Shown: in pieces, positions 26,057 through 36,970 of the stretch
How positions within the stretch are numbered: position 1 is the stretch's first letter
Layout: the number at the start of each line of letters is the position of its first letter
NCBI RefSeq assembly: GCF_025118155.1
Contig: NW_026251394.1
Span: forward strand, 62,001 to 126,000
Length of the DNA: 64,000 bases
Direction: 5' to 3'
DNA from: Cokeromyces recurvatus
Lineage: Eukaryota > Mucoromycota > Mucoromycetes > Mucorales > Mucoraceae
The notes under the pieces: generated by a model
Told to the model about the DNA's origin: nothing
Databases searched by the model: none
What the model saw: only the letters and a program-made list of their open reading frames with translations
Translations under genes and position numbers: made by a program

Positions 26057-27635
26057 TTATTTCTTCTTTGTCGCAGTAAATATTTTCCAACAAGCATAGC
26101 TATGAAAATCTTCAAATTCATCTAAAGCTTCTAAACATACTCTATCATATTCTTGTTTAGATAATACCTTAATTTCTGAACACCACCATCGTTTCATTGA
26201 TTTAAATAAAGCCCTCATTTGTTCTTTATATAAATATCCATATTGCTTCTCTACTATGAGTGTACGTATATTATTATTATTATCGTGAATATGTATATAC
26301 ACTTCACTTTAGTTTATATTATATATGTGTATATGCTTACAATCTGTAGCTGGCCATTCACCAATAGGTATATCATATGTCTTGATTTCAATATTAGTAA
26401 ACCCTGCTTCCTTTAAATAATCTGGTAATGAAAATGTATAATCTGGATTGACATCAATAGCAGATGCTGCTATACGATAATACTCGTTTACCTGAGTCAA
26501 AACTGGGCCTGGGTTTTTGAATAATAGGTCTATAAGAAATAGAAATGACGAATAAGATATTATATATTCATATACACATATATATATATATATGTATCAT
26601 TATATGTACCATACTCAACTAGTTGAATTTGTCCTCCAGGTTTAAGTATTCGAAAGAATTCAGATATTAGTTTTGGCCATACTGTAAAAGGCACCACAGT
26701 AGCCACATCTCTTTGATAAATGAAATCAAAATAATCATTAGGAAATGATATAGGATTCAATAATATATCGCTATACTGAAATTGTATTCTCTGTTCAATA
26801 GATTTTGATGACTGAGTCCATCCTTCTTTCTCTGAAGGTGGTATGATATCTATACCAATAACTTGGCAATTTGGATAAGCTTGAGCCATCTCTATTGACC
26901 ATAATCCTATATAAATTTAGAGATGATTAAAGAGAAGAATGATGCCATCTTTAAACTTAACCTACCTACTCCACATGCACTTTCTAGTATTCTTTCCGGA
27001 TTATTTAATTGAACATGGATATTTCCATTAAAGACTAGCTTCAATACATAATGCTATAGGTGTATATATATAATTATAATTATAAACAGTAGATATATAA
27101 TATTTATACAACGACTTACTTGTCTTGTTTGTCTATGTATATATGGTTATTAAACCTTTTTTTTAAAAAAAAAAAATAATAATAATTTATATTTGTATAA
27201 ACAATACCTATCACGTTCATTTTCAGCACCATATTCATAAACCCATAATTCCTCTTCTCTTTTCTTTTGCTGACTATTCTGAATAACAGGTAAAGAATCA
27301 ATTGTAGACATTTCTCTTTGATTTTTACTGTCATTAAGAGCATGATTGGCATCATCTGATAAAGATATTTCATTTACTGTAGAGCATGTTCTTTGCTTTA
27401 AAGAAGCAGCTGCAGAAAGAGATATCAGAGGTGATATATGATCTGCCAAGACAAATTGATATTGAGTAGGACTAATGATGATGGCTTCTTCTATCTTTTT
27501 CTTCTTCTTTTTAATGTAGCTATGAGGAGAAACAGGTGTTGGATATTCCCATTCTAGTTGAATCTCTTGATGTATGTGACAATGATTATGATTAGCATAA
27601 TCCATCAATCTATCTTTACTTGCTTGATTACCCAT
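26057..27635 (-). CDS. SAM-dependent class I methyltransferase
   Basis: Six exons: 27635-27208, 27132-27120 (a 13-nt exon), 27053-26966, 26906-26610, 26529-26341, 26253-26057 (403 aa). The start is ATG 27635 (MGNQASKD). The N-terminal 140 residues are low complexity (a Lys-rich run, Ser/Thr-rich). The catalytic fold begins at QTRQHYVLKLVFNGN. Motif I is ILESACGVGLWSIEMA, followed by VIGIDIIPP (acidic ribose-binding Asp), FDFIYQRDV, and a late FRILKPGGQIQLVEY motif. This is the Rossmann-type methyltransferase order seen in many fungal UbiE/LaeA-like proteins. The substrate is unknown. The 13-nt exon encodes only about four residues (Q-T-R-Q) but keeps phase perfectly and has canonical flanking sites. 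Confidence 0.88.
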
Positions 27636-28499
27636 CAAAAAGAATAAAGAAAAGAAAAATAAAAGAAAAACAAAAACCTTCTCTCTTTACTTAAGAATAG
27701 GAATAGAAAAGATACATTATTGTGTGTGTGTGTGTGTGTGTGGAAAAGGAACACAAAATTGTATAAAATATAAAGAGTCATGTGTGATTATATATGAAAA
27801 AAGTTACTTTATAACTTGAATAAATATGTATGTGCTTAACAAAAGGCAATTTCAAATAAGGGCAACATTGCAAACAATCATTTACTTTTTTTTTTCTTTC
27901 AACTCTTCTTTCTCTTTTAAATATAATCTAGTATAATATGTATAGGTCCTTTTTTGCTATATTAAAGGACAAATAAATATGAATCATACATATTAAGCTT
28001 TGTAGATCAATAACGTAAAAATATATTCGTGACATAATAAAGATCAATCTTTTATATCAAAGGATTTTATTATAAATGACAAATCATTTTTTTTAAAAAA
28101 AGTGAAAATAGTTCTATTACATGTGATATGACTTAATACATTATATCCAAATTTTTTATTTATATTTTCCTTTAACAAAACCTGAAGTCTTTATACATAT
28201 ATAAAAGTCTTCTGACCTTTACCAGTTTTGTACATTGTTAAATCACTTGACTTAGCTAATAATAAGATAGGGATGAAACTGAGATGATCAAAGGTATATT
28301 TACAGTAAAAGCAACGCCAAAAGGCGGTTTTATGGATCTGAAAGGGCGGGGAAGAACTTTTTTTTTTTTTTTGCTTATACTAGCTTACCTATAGGCATTG
28401 TTGGTTGGATAGCCTCATTCGTTATCAATTTTTTAAAAGTTGAGCCTTTAAAAAAGAATAATGCAGCACCAATTGAAAACGAAATAAAAATAACCAGAA
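27636..28499. other. Intergenic, no gene seen
   Basis: Contains a (GT)n microsatellite (about 27721-27741) upstream of the methyltransferase gene. The rest is AT-rich without coding signal. Confidence 0.4.
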
Positions 28500-28911
28500 A
28501 AGAAACAAGAGTTATGAAACAATGTTAGTATTCAAATAGATACGTCTTGTTGGTTCAAGATACTGTTCTATTTGGATGTTATAATGATCTGGCTGAGGCT
28601 TTAAATAAAAAAAAAAGTTATTGTTTGATCCGAGTATATGCGTCTGGTGTCTTTTACATTTTTATTTTACCATATCAGAGACGACTTACATCCTTTATCA
28701 AGGTTATAAAAATAAATATTTAGAAATGATACGATGTCTTATTTAATTGATAGGTCTACATGATTGAATGTTCATAAGTTTTATATTATTTACAAGATGT
28801 TATATACAGTATATGATATGATATTTTTAGTTTATATTCAGGTTTATAGCTTATCCTGTATTATGTAATTCATCTTACTTATGCTCATATCCAGAGTTTG
28901 TTCTATAACAG
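28500..28911 (+). mobile_element. Remnant related to the 53.0-55.4 kb TIR element (inverted orientation)
   Basis: Sequence 28630-28911 (with weaker similarity back to about 28500) matches the reverse complement of 53083-53500. Shared blocks include CTTATCCTGTATTATGTAAT, CTTTATCAAGGTTATAAAAA and TCCAGAGTTTGTTC. Homology stops at about 28911, just before where the TIR would start, so the end has been lost or replaced. Similarity is patchy, implying age. Confidence 0.65.
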
Positions 28912-29056
28912 GTATAGGAGTGATTCAGGTATAATGTTACTAGCCGACCTGGTTCTTCGCTACACTCACAAGCCGTTGCCACCCTATCGAGCTATCTCTT
29001 GGACAGTTGCTAATGTGTGTTTCTTGGACAGATGCTTATCAGATGATGTTTTATAC

Positions 29057-29215
29057 AATTCTGATCAGCAGCGTCTGCTTTTATTCTAATGAGAATAATT
29101 TTGTTTTTATTTTGAACAGCATTGCCTGCTTTGACTTTGATCAGCAACTTGCTGTCTGGTCCTGATCAACACGATTTGTCTTCATTCTTGATCAGCGTTG
29201 CTGACTTAAAGTGGA
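29057..29215 (+). repeat. Degenerate GATCAGC tandem repeat
   Basis: Several imperfect units starting with CTGATCAGC / TTGATCAGC / CCTGATCAAC, spaced about 25-33 bp, each followed by a T-rich, TCTGCTTT-like half. Five or so copies are visible (29059, 29117 as GAACAGC, 29139, 29162, 29190). Function unknown; it adjoins the transposon remnant. Confidence 0.5.
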
Positions 29216-29521
29216 ATTAAAATTGTCTGCTTATATTCTTATTAGCTATGTAAAAGTATTTTGACACTGAACAACTCAACTTTGATTTGGTCTCAAGGAG
29301 GTGACCAATTTTTTTTTGTGTGAAATCGACTCATTGTATACTATTCTTCAACCAAATTGACTCCCCTTCCCTCCCAGCTCTTTCAGATCTATAAAAACCA
29401 CCCTTTGGTGTTGCTTTTACTATAACAAACAATAAATCTAATCTTCTACTTATATACATATTCTTTGTACAACTAATCAAATTAAGCTAAGCTTCTATAA
29501 AGAAACCTAAGACTATGTATT

Positions 29522-29560
<39 letters not shown>

Positions 29561-30107
29561 GTCTCCTTCTTAATATATAAAAGCTTATTTAAATATATCA
29601 ATTTTAACAGCAAATCGCTCATTTATTTGCAACATTTATAAATTCCAATTTGCCGTTACACCACACTGCTGCCCCTTCTCTTCACAATTGTATATATTAT
29701 CACAGTCGCGGGGATAATTCTATTCCCGGCAATATGCATTTCTTTTCTTTTAATTTCATACGAATGATAATAATAAGGACTTGTTTTATACTTGCTTACT
29801 GTTAGTTTTATTATAATATTTGTATATGCGGGGAACTTTGAAACTCTGTTCAAATAGGTCTTACAGAAAATTCTACGGTTCGGCCACAATTGTATAATTT
29901 TGGCAATTTGCTTCTTGTCATACGCCTCACGTTTTTACTGTTACTGTAGAAGATAAATTTTCACCTTTTATTTTATTCTATTTTTTTTTCTTCTCTCTCT
30001 TTTTTCTTTATTTTGATTTGATTTGATTTGTTTTTTTTTTATCTCTCTCTCGCTCTATCTATCTCTTTTATATAAATATAAATACTTTACATATCTTATT
30101 TTATAGT
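29216..30107. other. Upstream region of the second zinc-finger gene
   Basis: No gene seen. Contains a T9/A31 foldback (29520-29559) and a pyrimidine-rich stretch (about 29980-30065) before the ATG at 30108. Confidence 0.4.
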
Positions 30108-31551
30108 ATGGCTAATGGGATTTTTAATATTTCTCCAGTTAAATTTCTTTCATCTATTCAAGATCATGTATTTACAGTGACGCCTTCTTTTAGAAATAGA
30201 TTTTACAATAAGAGCTTGTCAAATAATAATGAAAATGATACTTTAATACAGCAATTCACTTTTAACGAATTAAATAAACAACAAGTTATTCCAGAGGCTT
30301 CTTTATTCTCACCTCCTCCTTCAACTACTCTTCCTATTGATATTCCTCGTCGTACCTCTATTAGAGACGAAGATGGTAAAAAAAAAAAGAAAAAATAGGA
30401 AATATTGCCTATGTGAGAATATTTAAGCTTATCCAATTATATAACTTATAGGATTAATACCCTCAAATTATAATCATCATGAATTATTTCCTGTAGCATC
30501 ATCTTATCCTCCTGCCGAAGATTTATCCTTATGGTTTGATGGATTAGTAGTCAATTCCCCTATATCAAGTTCAAATCATTCACCTCATCGGCCTATATTT
30601 AATAATGATGATAATCCCTTAGTGGGTAGTCCCCAATCTCCTCTTCCTCCTCATGATTATCCATTCTTATCAAACACTACTACTGTCAATTCACCCGAGT
30701 TATCTCAGCTTTTTAGTCCAGTCATCTCTTCTCCTCAATTTATACTCGGTAGTCCTAATAATAATGATACTAGTTGTTATTCGCCTTATTTGCATAGTCC
30801 AACATCCCCCTCTCATTTCTTGAATAGCCCAACATCCCCCTCTCATTTCTTGAGTAGCCCAACATCCCCCTCTCATTTCTTGAATAGTCCACCTAATGGG
30901 TTTTTTCAACCAGACACTCATACTTATCTTTCACCTTCATTACAGCCCTTAGTCTCTACATCTTCACCTCCATCAAATCTTTATTTATTCCCACCTACTG
31001 TATCACGTCCTTGTTCTCCTGTACCTGATGATGTGATCTTGACTACATCTGAATTAAATGATTATATCCTATCTACATCTCCAAATAACAATCAAGACTT
31101 TTTATCTCTTGCAGAACAATTTACAGTCATTGATGAAAAGAGCTTATTAACAGAACAAGATGATATTCATAACACAATAAGCAGCATGACAGTAATGAAA
31201 ACAGATCATCATTGTACCACAATAACGAAGACAGCGGCTTCATCTTCTTCTACTACTACTACTACTACTACTACTACCACTAAAAAAAAGCCTCTTCTTT
31301 ATCCAATCACAAATAATAAAAAGAAAAGGTCCACATATCATAAAAAGATTCATTCTTGTCCTCATTGTTCACATACAAGTAATAGAGCAAATAACATGAG
31401 AGAGCATATTCAAATTCATAATCCAAATCGACCTAAACCATATGCATGTAAGTTATGTAATAGGCCATTTGCTCGAAAACACGATATGAATCGACATTAT
31501 CTTTCATGTAAGAAATATACAAACAAATTATTAATAAAGCAACATGGATAA
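30108..31551 (+). CDS. C2H2 zinc-finger transcription factor with C-terminal two-finger domain
   Basis: Two exons: 30108-30375 and 30452-31551 (455 aa). The long N-terminal part is Ser/Pro/Asn-rich and disordered in appearance. It has three tandem copies of a 12-residue repeat of the SPTSPSHFLNSP type (about 30794-30888), a typical proline-directed phosphorylation-rich pattern, and a Thr run. Near the C-terminus (about residues 391-444) are one C2H2 finger (CPHCSHTSNRANNMREHIQIH) and a second C2HC-type finger (CKLCNRPFARKHDMNRHYLSC), joined by an NPNRPKPYA linker. This two-finger arrangement at the C-terminus recalls the fungal calcineurin-responsive Crz1 group, but the match is not strong enough for a name. 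The intron donor GTAAAA is followed by an A-rich stretch. Confidence 0.85.
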
Positions 31552-32507
31552 TAATGGGAATCAATCATTTATAAATTTGTATAAAACTGTATATTTTAAC
31601 AAACTTATAAATATATAAGGAAGCTATATACATGTATATGTTAGTTTGCTTTCCTGAATAATAGAATACAATTCTGAATTTAATTGAATTTCTTTTTTGT
31701 TTAAAGAATTGTATGAATTATGATAAAAGGGAGTTTTTTTTTTATATAATATATTTACCTGAAAAAAAAAATAGTTAGAGATATTCATTGTCACCATTTT
31801 CAGCTCTCTATCCTCGAGTTAGCTTAAGAGAGGAGGTCATCTTTCTTCTTTCCGCAACTATGATGATTACAAACATGTGACGTTTTATATTTATAGATAT
31901 TACTACTAAAATTAGTTGGTTCTCCATTTTCTTTGTCTCTCTTCAAAAAAGTGTCTATTATAAGTTCTGAATAGTAAGTATCCTCCTTACCAAACCCTTA
32001 TCTATTTTCTCTCTTTATTAACCCGACCATAAAGAGTATCTATTTAAACTAGTGACTTTGTTGCTGTTATGGCTCTTTTCTTATTTTTATTTATTCCTGA
32101 GCTGTGTTTCTTCTCTTTACTGTACCTTGTTCTGTTTTTTTTTAATAATAAAATTCATCTTCTTTATCATTTAGATCTTTAACGAAGTATATATTAAAGT
32201 CACCAACTTTAAAAAAAAAAAAAAGCTATGTCAAATCATTATTCAAATTTGGATGATGAAACTGTGTTTTTTTGATTTTATATAAAGTTAGCCAATCAGA
32301 TGTATTATGTACCTTATAAAAAAGAAGTACATCACATGCCAAGTCAAAACCATTCAAATTTACATACTTGTACGACAACAACAACCACTTTCCGGTATAT
32401 TTATATAGTCACGCGAAATAGGATAAGAGTCGTCATAGATTATTATTTTCCTCTTTTCTTTTCTTTTCTTATTTTTTTTTCCTCTCCTCTTCTTTATAGT
32501 AACATAC
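31552..32507. other. Intergenic and calmodulin upstream region
   Basis: 3' region of the zinc-finger gene and promoter/leader of calmodulin. No ORF recognised. Pyrimidine-rich sequence (32440-32495) lies just before the calmodulin ATG. Confidence 0.4.
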
Positions 32508-33267
32508 ATGGTAATACATATAAATATTGGGGCTTTTTTTTTTTGTTTTAATTAAATCTCTTTGATGATTTTATATTTCATCTTTATTAGGCTGATCAAC
32601 TTACTGAAGAACAAATTGCTGAATTTCGTGAAGCTTTCACGTAAATTACCCCTTCCCCCTTTTTTTTTTCTTTCGTCATTTATTAATAATTTTTTTTCCC
32701 CTTTCTTCTTTTTATTTATAGCCTTTTTGATAAAGATGGGGATGGTTTTATAACTACAAAAGAGCTTGGAACTGTTATGCGTTCTCTGAATTTAAATCCT
32801 ACTGAAGCTGAACTTCAAGACATGGTAATACTATAGTAAAACTAAAATAATAATAATAATAATAATATATTTTTTTGTAACATAGATTAATGAAGTAGAT
32901 AGTGATGGTAACGGCACAATTGATTTTGCTGAGTTTTTATCCATGTTAGCAAGGTAATCTATTATGATTATATTTTGTTATGAGAGGAAAGGAAGGGTCT
33001 TTTCATTTTTTACATAATGATACTCATACATATTTATATAGAAAAATGAAGGATACTGATTCTCAAGAAGAAATTGAAGAGGCTTTCAAAGTCTTTGATA
33101 AAGATGGTAATGGATATATTTCTGCTGCAGAACTACGTCACGTCATGACTTCACTTGGAGAAAAGTTATCTGAAGATGAAGTTGATGAAATGATTCGTGA
33201 AGCTGATGTTGATGGAGATGGACAAATTAACTACCAAGAATTTGTTAAAATGATGGTAAATAAATAA
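32508..33267 (+). CDS. CMD1: Calmodulin
   Basis: Five exons: 32508-32510 (only the ATG), 32591-32640, 32722-32824, 32886-32953, 33042-33267 (149 aa, exact calmodulin length). Four EF hands are readable: [36 protein letters not shown] and [12 protein letters not shown], joined by the central helix [12 protein letters not shown], ending VKMMVNK. It is the calcium sensor that activates calcineurin, CaM kinases and myosins. The first exon consists solely of the start codon, followed directly by GTAATA; a start-codon-adjacent intron is a known feature of many calmodulin genes. Nearly all residues that I can compare match the conserved eukaryotic pattern. Confidence 0.97.
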
Positions 33268-33450
33268 ATATGAATAGAATAGAGCTATACTGATTTCTTT
33301 TCCTTCTTTATTATTATTATGATAGATGTCCAAATAAATAAATAAACTATATATGCAGTTAAGCTGTTGTTGTTATATTATAATTTTGAGTGTAATTTTT
33401 TCGACATTGATTATTATGAGTAACAGATCCTATACCATCATATTATGTAA

Positions 33451-34173
33451 TTAGTTCTCTATGTGTAAAAAAAAAAATGAATATTTACGGTCAAGTGGAG
33501 TCCATAAAGGATCTTCTTTAAATAATCTCATAGCCTTGATATAATTATTTTCATCTGTTGTGAATCTATGATAAATACCAGCAGGCTAACAAAAAAAGGT
33601 ATATATAAATAGAATAGAATGGCTATGTATCTATCACTTTTTTACCAAAATAATCATATCGCCCTTTTCCATAAAGATACGGATCCAAATATCTTTTTCG
33701 TCACGTACATCAAAATAGCCTGAACCATCTAAAATATAACGAATTTCTTCATCTTCATGAAGATGCCTTTTTTTTGATATGATTCATGTTAAAATCGTGA
33801 AACAAACAAACATTCAGTCTGTCAATAAAAGATACTTTACTCTGCAAAGAATGATTTTACTTTTTCTTCGTAAATAGGACCCATCGCATCAGGAGAAACA
33901 ATAATCTGGAATAAAAAAAAAAAGTGAATAAGAAAAAAAAATAGGTGAAAGATATATATATAAAGGCTCAAGCCATTTATTTATTACAGTATCTCGATTT
34001 TTATAATTTCGTTCTTTTGAAATCTCATCAATCTTGTCTAATGCATTAGGTCCTTCAATTCGCCAGTATAAAACACCTATTCTTTCAAGATCTTGAATTG
34101 TCTTTTCGATGCCTAAATCATGAGGTGCTCGTTGATCAGCAGGATCTTGATTATCATAAATATAAGCTCTCAT
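33451..34173 (-). CDS. ADI1: Acireductone dioxygenase (methionine salvage)
   Basis: Four exons: 34173-33988, 33905-33841, 33766-33646, 33585-33451 (168 aa, slightly short of the usual about 180). The cupin metal-binding set is visible: [10 protein letters not shown] (two His and Glu) and the second GIYHRF His. The N-terminus [15 protein letters not shown] and the [11 protein letters not shown] segment also fit the family. The enzyme oxidises acireductone to the 2-keto precursor of methionine plus formate (Fe form). It functionally connects to spermidine synthase in this window, whose by-product methylthioadenosine feeds this pathway. The exon 3 acceptor is an A-rich AAAAAAAAGG with no pyrimidine tract, an unusual site forced by phase. 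Confidence 0.95.
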
Positions 34174-34584
34174 TTTTATTTATTTATTTATTTATTTGAT
34201 AAAGAAAGAAAGTAGTCGTTTGCTGTTGAAAGAGATGATTATAAATAAATAGATAAATAAATAGATAGATAGATAGATACAAAACTCCGAAGAACAATGA
34301 CGGGAAAGGGGAGGGGTTGTTTTTATTATCTCCACAATTAATAATAATCTATCATTAATATGATTGGATAAAAAATCTTGGTTGATATGAAACCGAAAAA
34401 AGGAGATAAATTAAAAATCTCTTTTAATGATATGGGGTAACGCACTACGGATTAATTTATGTATGTATGTATGTATGTATATATGCATACATGCATGCAT
34501 TCAACACAATAAGGAAGAAGATAGTATAGCCTTCTTTCCTTTCTTTCTTTTCTTTTTCTCTGTCTTGTTTTGATAATAGTAAAA
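34174..34584. other. Divergent promoter region
   Basis: Between acireductone dioxygenase (-) and the MFS transporter (+). Contains GATA, GTAT and TGCA short tandem repeats (34250-34500). No gene seen. Confidence 0.4.
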
Positions 34585-34702
34585 ATGATAAAGAAGACAG
34601 TAACAAATACATCGTCAATTTCATCAGTCATGAGTGATAAAGAAGAAGAAGAACAAATAAGGGTTGAAACTGAGTCTATTGTCGTTGATGAAAAAATAAG
34701 AG

Positions 34703-34959
34703 ATGTTAAACAACTTGTCAAGTAAAGTGTATAAAGCACATCTATTAGGAAAAGATGATAATAGATTTATTAGGAAATTGGACAAGAGATTATTACCGTT
34801 ACTTTGTATTCTTTATTTACTTAGTTATCTTGAAAGGTCTTTTAGTTATCATCATTCTAAAAAGGATAAATAATAACTTACTAATACCATTACTATTACT
34901 ATTACTATTACTACTACTACTACTATTACTGCTGCTGCTGCTGCTGCTGCTGCTACTAT

Positions 34960-34990
<31 letters not shown>

Positions 34991-35049
34991 GCTACTACTA
35001 CTACTACTACTACTGCTACTACTACTACTACTACTACTACTATTACTAT

Positions 35050-35090
<41 letters not shown>

Positions 35091-36943
35091 GATCTAATAT
35101 TGGAAATGCTAAATTAGGCGGGCTGGAAAAAGACTTGAATATGTCCAGTACAGAATATCAATGGGCATTATCTATTTTTTATTTCTCCTATGTTCTATTT
35201 GATTTACCTTCAAATATTATTATGAGAAGATGGCGTGCATCCTTTTGGTTAGCCATTTTAATGTTGTAGTGTATTTTATTTTACTTTATTTATATAACAA
35301 ATTAGTTTTATATTTATATTTATATCTTTGTGTTTATAGCTGTTGGGGCATAGTAGCTACCGCTATGGCTGCCTGTAAAAGTTTTACTTCTCTTATGATG
35401 TGTCGATTTCTATTAGGTTTATTTGAAGCAGGTTTAAATAAATTATAATATTACTTGACAAAATTAAAAGCATATACACACACACACACACACTAAAATA
35501 GACTTCCTCTCCCCTTTTGTTGTTATTGTTGTTGTTGATATAGGCTTCTTTCCGGGTGTAGTTTATTTTATGTCATTATGGTATACTCGACAAGAATATG
35601 GTCGTCGTATTGGATTCTTTTGGTCATTTGGTAGTTTAGCGGGTGCATTAGGTGGACTGATTGCATTTGCTATATCACAGATTCAAACTTCTGCTTTATC
35701 TACCTGGCAATGGTTATTCATCATTGAAGGTGCTCCTACTATCATTTTAAGTTTATTTAGTGCTTGGTATTTACCTAATACACCAGAAACAGTAACGACT
35801 CGATTTTTAACTAGCAAAGAACGTGATTTGATTATCAACAGACTTGCTCAAGGTATATATAAATATATGTATATAAATATTTTACTATAATCAATTTACA
35901 ATCCTTCCATACACACACACACACACTCATACATATATATACATATATGTATATGTATATAATAGATGCTGGTGATTCTTATAGTCATGCTTGGTCATGG
36001 AAACAAGCTTTATCTGTCTTTACAGATTGGAAAACTTATTTTTACATGTTCATTTATATTTCAGGGACAATTCCATTGCAAGGCGTTACCTTATTTTTAC
36101 CTTCTATTGTAGCCAATATGGGTAGTTGGTCAAAACCTGTCGCTCAAGCCTTGACAATTCCTCCTTATTCGTTAGCCTTTATCATGACATTCATAGTTGG
36201 ATGGAGTTCAGGTAAGAAAATCAGGCCCTTTTTTTTCTTTCTTTCTCTCTCTTTCTCTTTTTCTTATTTATTTATTCTATTTTAGATCGTTATTTTGAAA
36301 GAGCATTTCATATGATCGCATTAAATAGCTTGGCCATATTAGGTTTCTTATTATTAATCCTTTTGCCATCTAATGTAGTTGCTTGTTATTTCGCTGCATG
36401 TCTCGTAACAACTTCGGTTTATGCAAACGTAGCAGTGAAAGTAGCGTGGTTCAATAATAACTAGTAAATATGAAAAGTCTTATTATTCTTATTTTAACAT
36501 GATTACTTAACACACTCCTCCCCTCCCCTCCCCGCCACTCCATCCTTCTCTTTCACTTAGTGGTGGCTTAACACGTCGTGCAGTTGCATCAGCTACTATA
36601 GTAAGTTTTGGTACTATAGGTGGAGCTATTGGAGGACAAATTTATTATGGTAAACATTTATATAAATATGTATGTATTCATATATTTATGTTTCTTTTTT
36701 TTTTCTTTATTTTTTTTTAAAAAAAAAAAAGATCCACCCTCTTATGTGAAAGGCAATACGATTGCTCTCAGTTTTGTAGCTTTACAAACTTGTCTTGTTA
36801 TCCTTTTACGGCTTTTATTACAACATGATAACAAACGAAAACAAAATATAACTACTCAACAACAGCAACAACTAGAAATTGAACGCTATGGTGGCCCTGA
36901 TTTAGTAGGGGATAGACATTATAATTTTAAATATATTTTATAA
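34703..36943 (+). CDS. MFS transporter, Dal5/anion:cation symporter type
   Basis: Eight exons: 34703-34836, 35092-35265, 35340-35431, 35544-35852, 35966-36211, 36286-36463, 36561-36649, 36732-36943 (477 aa). About 12 hydrophobic segments. Family hallmarks: RKLDKRLLPLLCILYLLSYLER|SNIGNAKLGGLEKDL across the first splice, LPSNIIMRRW, LGLFEAGFFPG, YLPNTPETVTTRFLTSKER, and NNYGGLTRRAVASA. These are typical of the allantoate/nicotinate-type permeases of fungi. An upstream in-frame-looking ORF at 34585-34721 (SDKEEEEQIRVETESIVVDEKI) probably is the true N-terminus, but it is one base out of frame with the rest, so either translation starts at 34703 or there is a frameshift. The first intron holds a long ACT/CTG repeat and has the weak donor GTCTTT. 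Confidence 0.9.
34885..35090 (+). repeat. (ACT)n / (TGC)n trinucleotide microsatellite inside an intron
   Basis: About 200 bp of near-perfect TAC/ACT triplets with a (CTG)8-type block at about 34929-34954, wholly inside the first intron of the MFS gene. Together with the intron's multiple-of-three length (255 nt) it gives a long open poly-Leu frame that is not a protein-coding feature. Confidence 0.9.
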
Positions 36944-36970
36944 TAAAATACATAGTATCATATCTTTATT

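Noticed and set aside
28898..29089. 63-codon ORF on the plus strand
   Set aside because: It starts within the transposon remnant and has no recognisable domain; it may be chance in a slightly GC-richer stretch.
29520..29559. T9/A31 foldback as a transcription terminator
   Set aside because: Homopolymer pairs of this kind occur throughout the window, and eukaryotic Pol II genes do not use such terminators.
34755..35117. Long poly-leucine ORF on the plus strand
   Set aside because: It is the open frame of the (ACT)n/(CTG)n microsatellite inside the first intron of the MFS transporter; the conserved protein splices around it.
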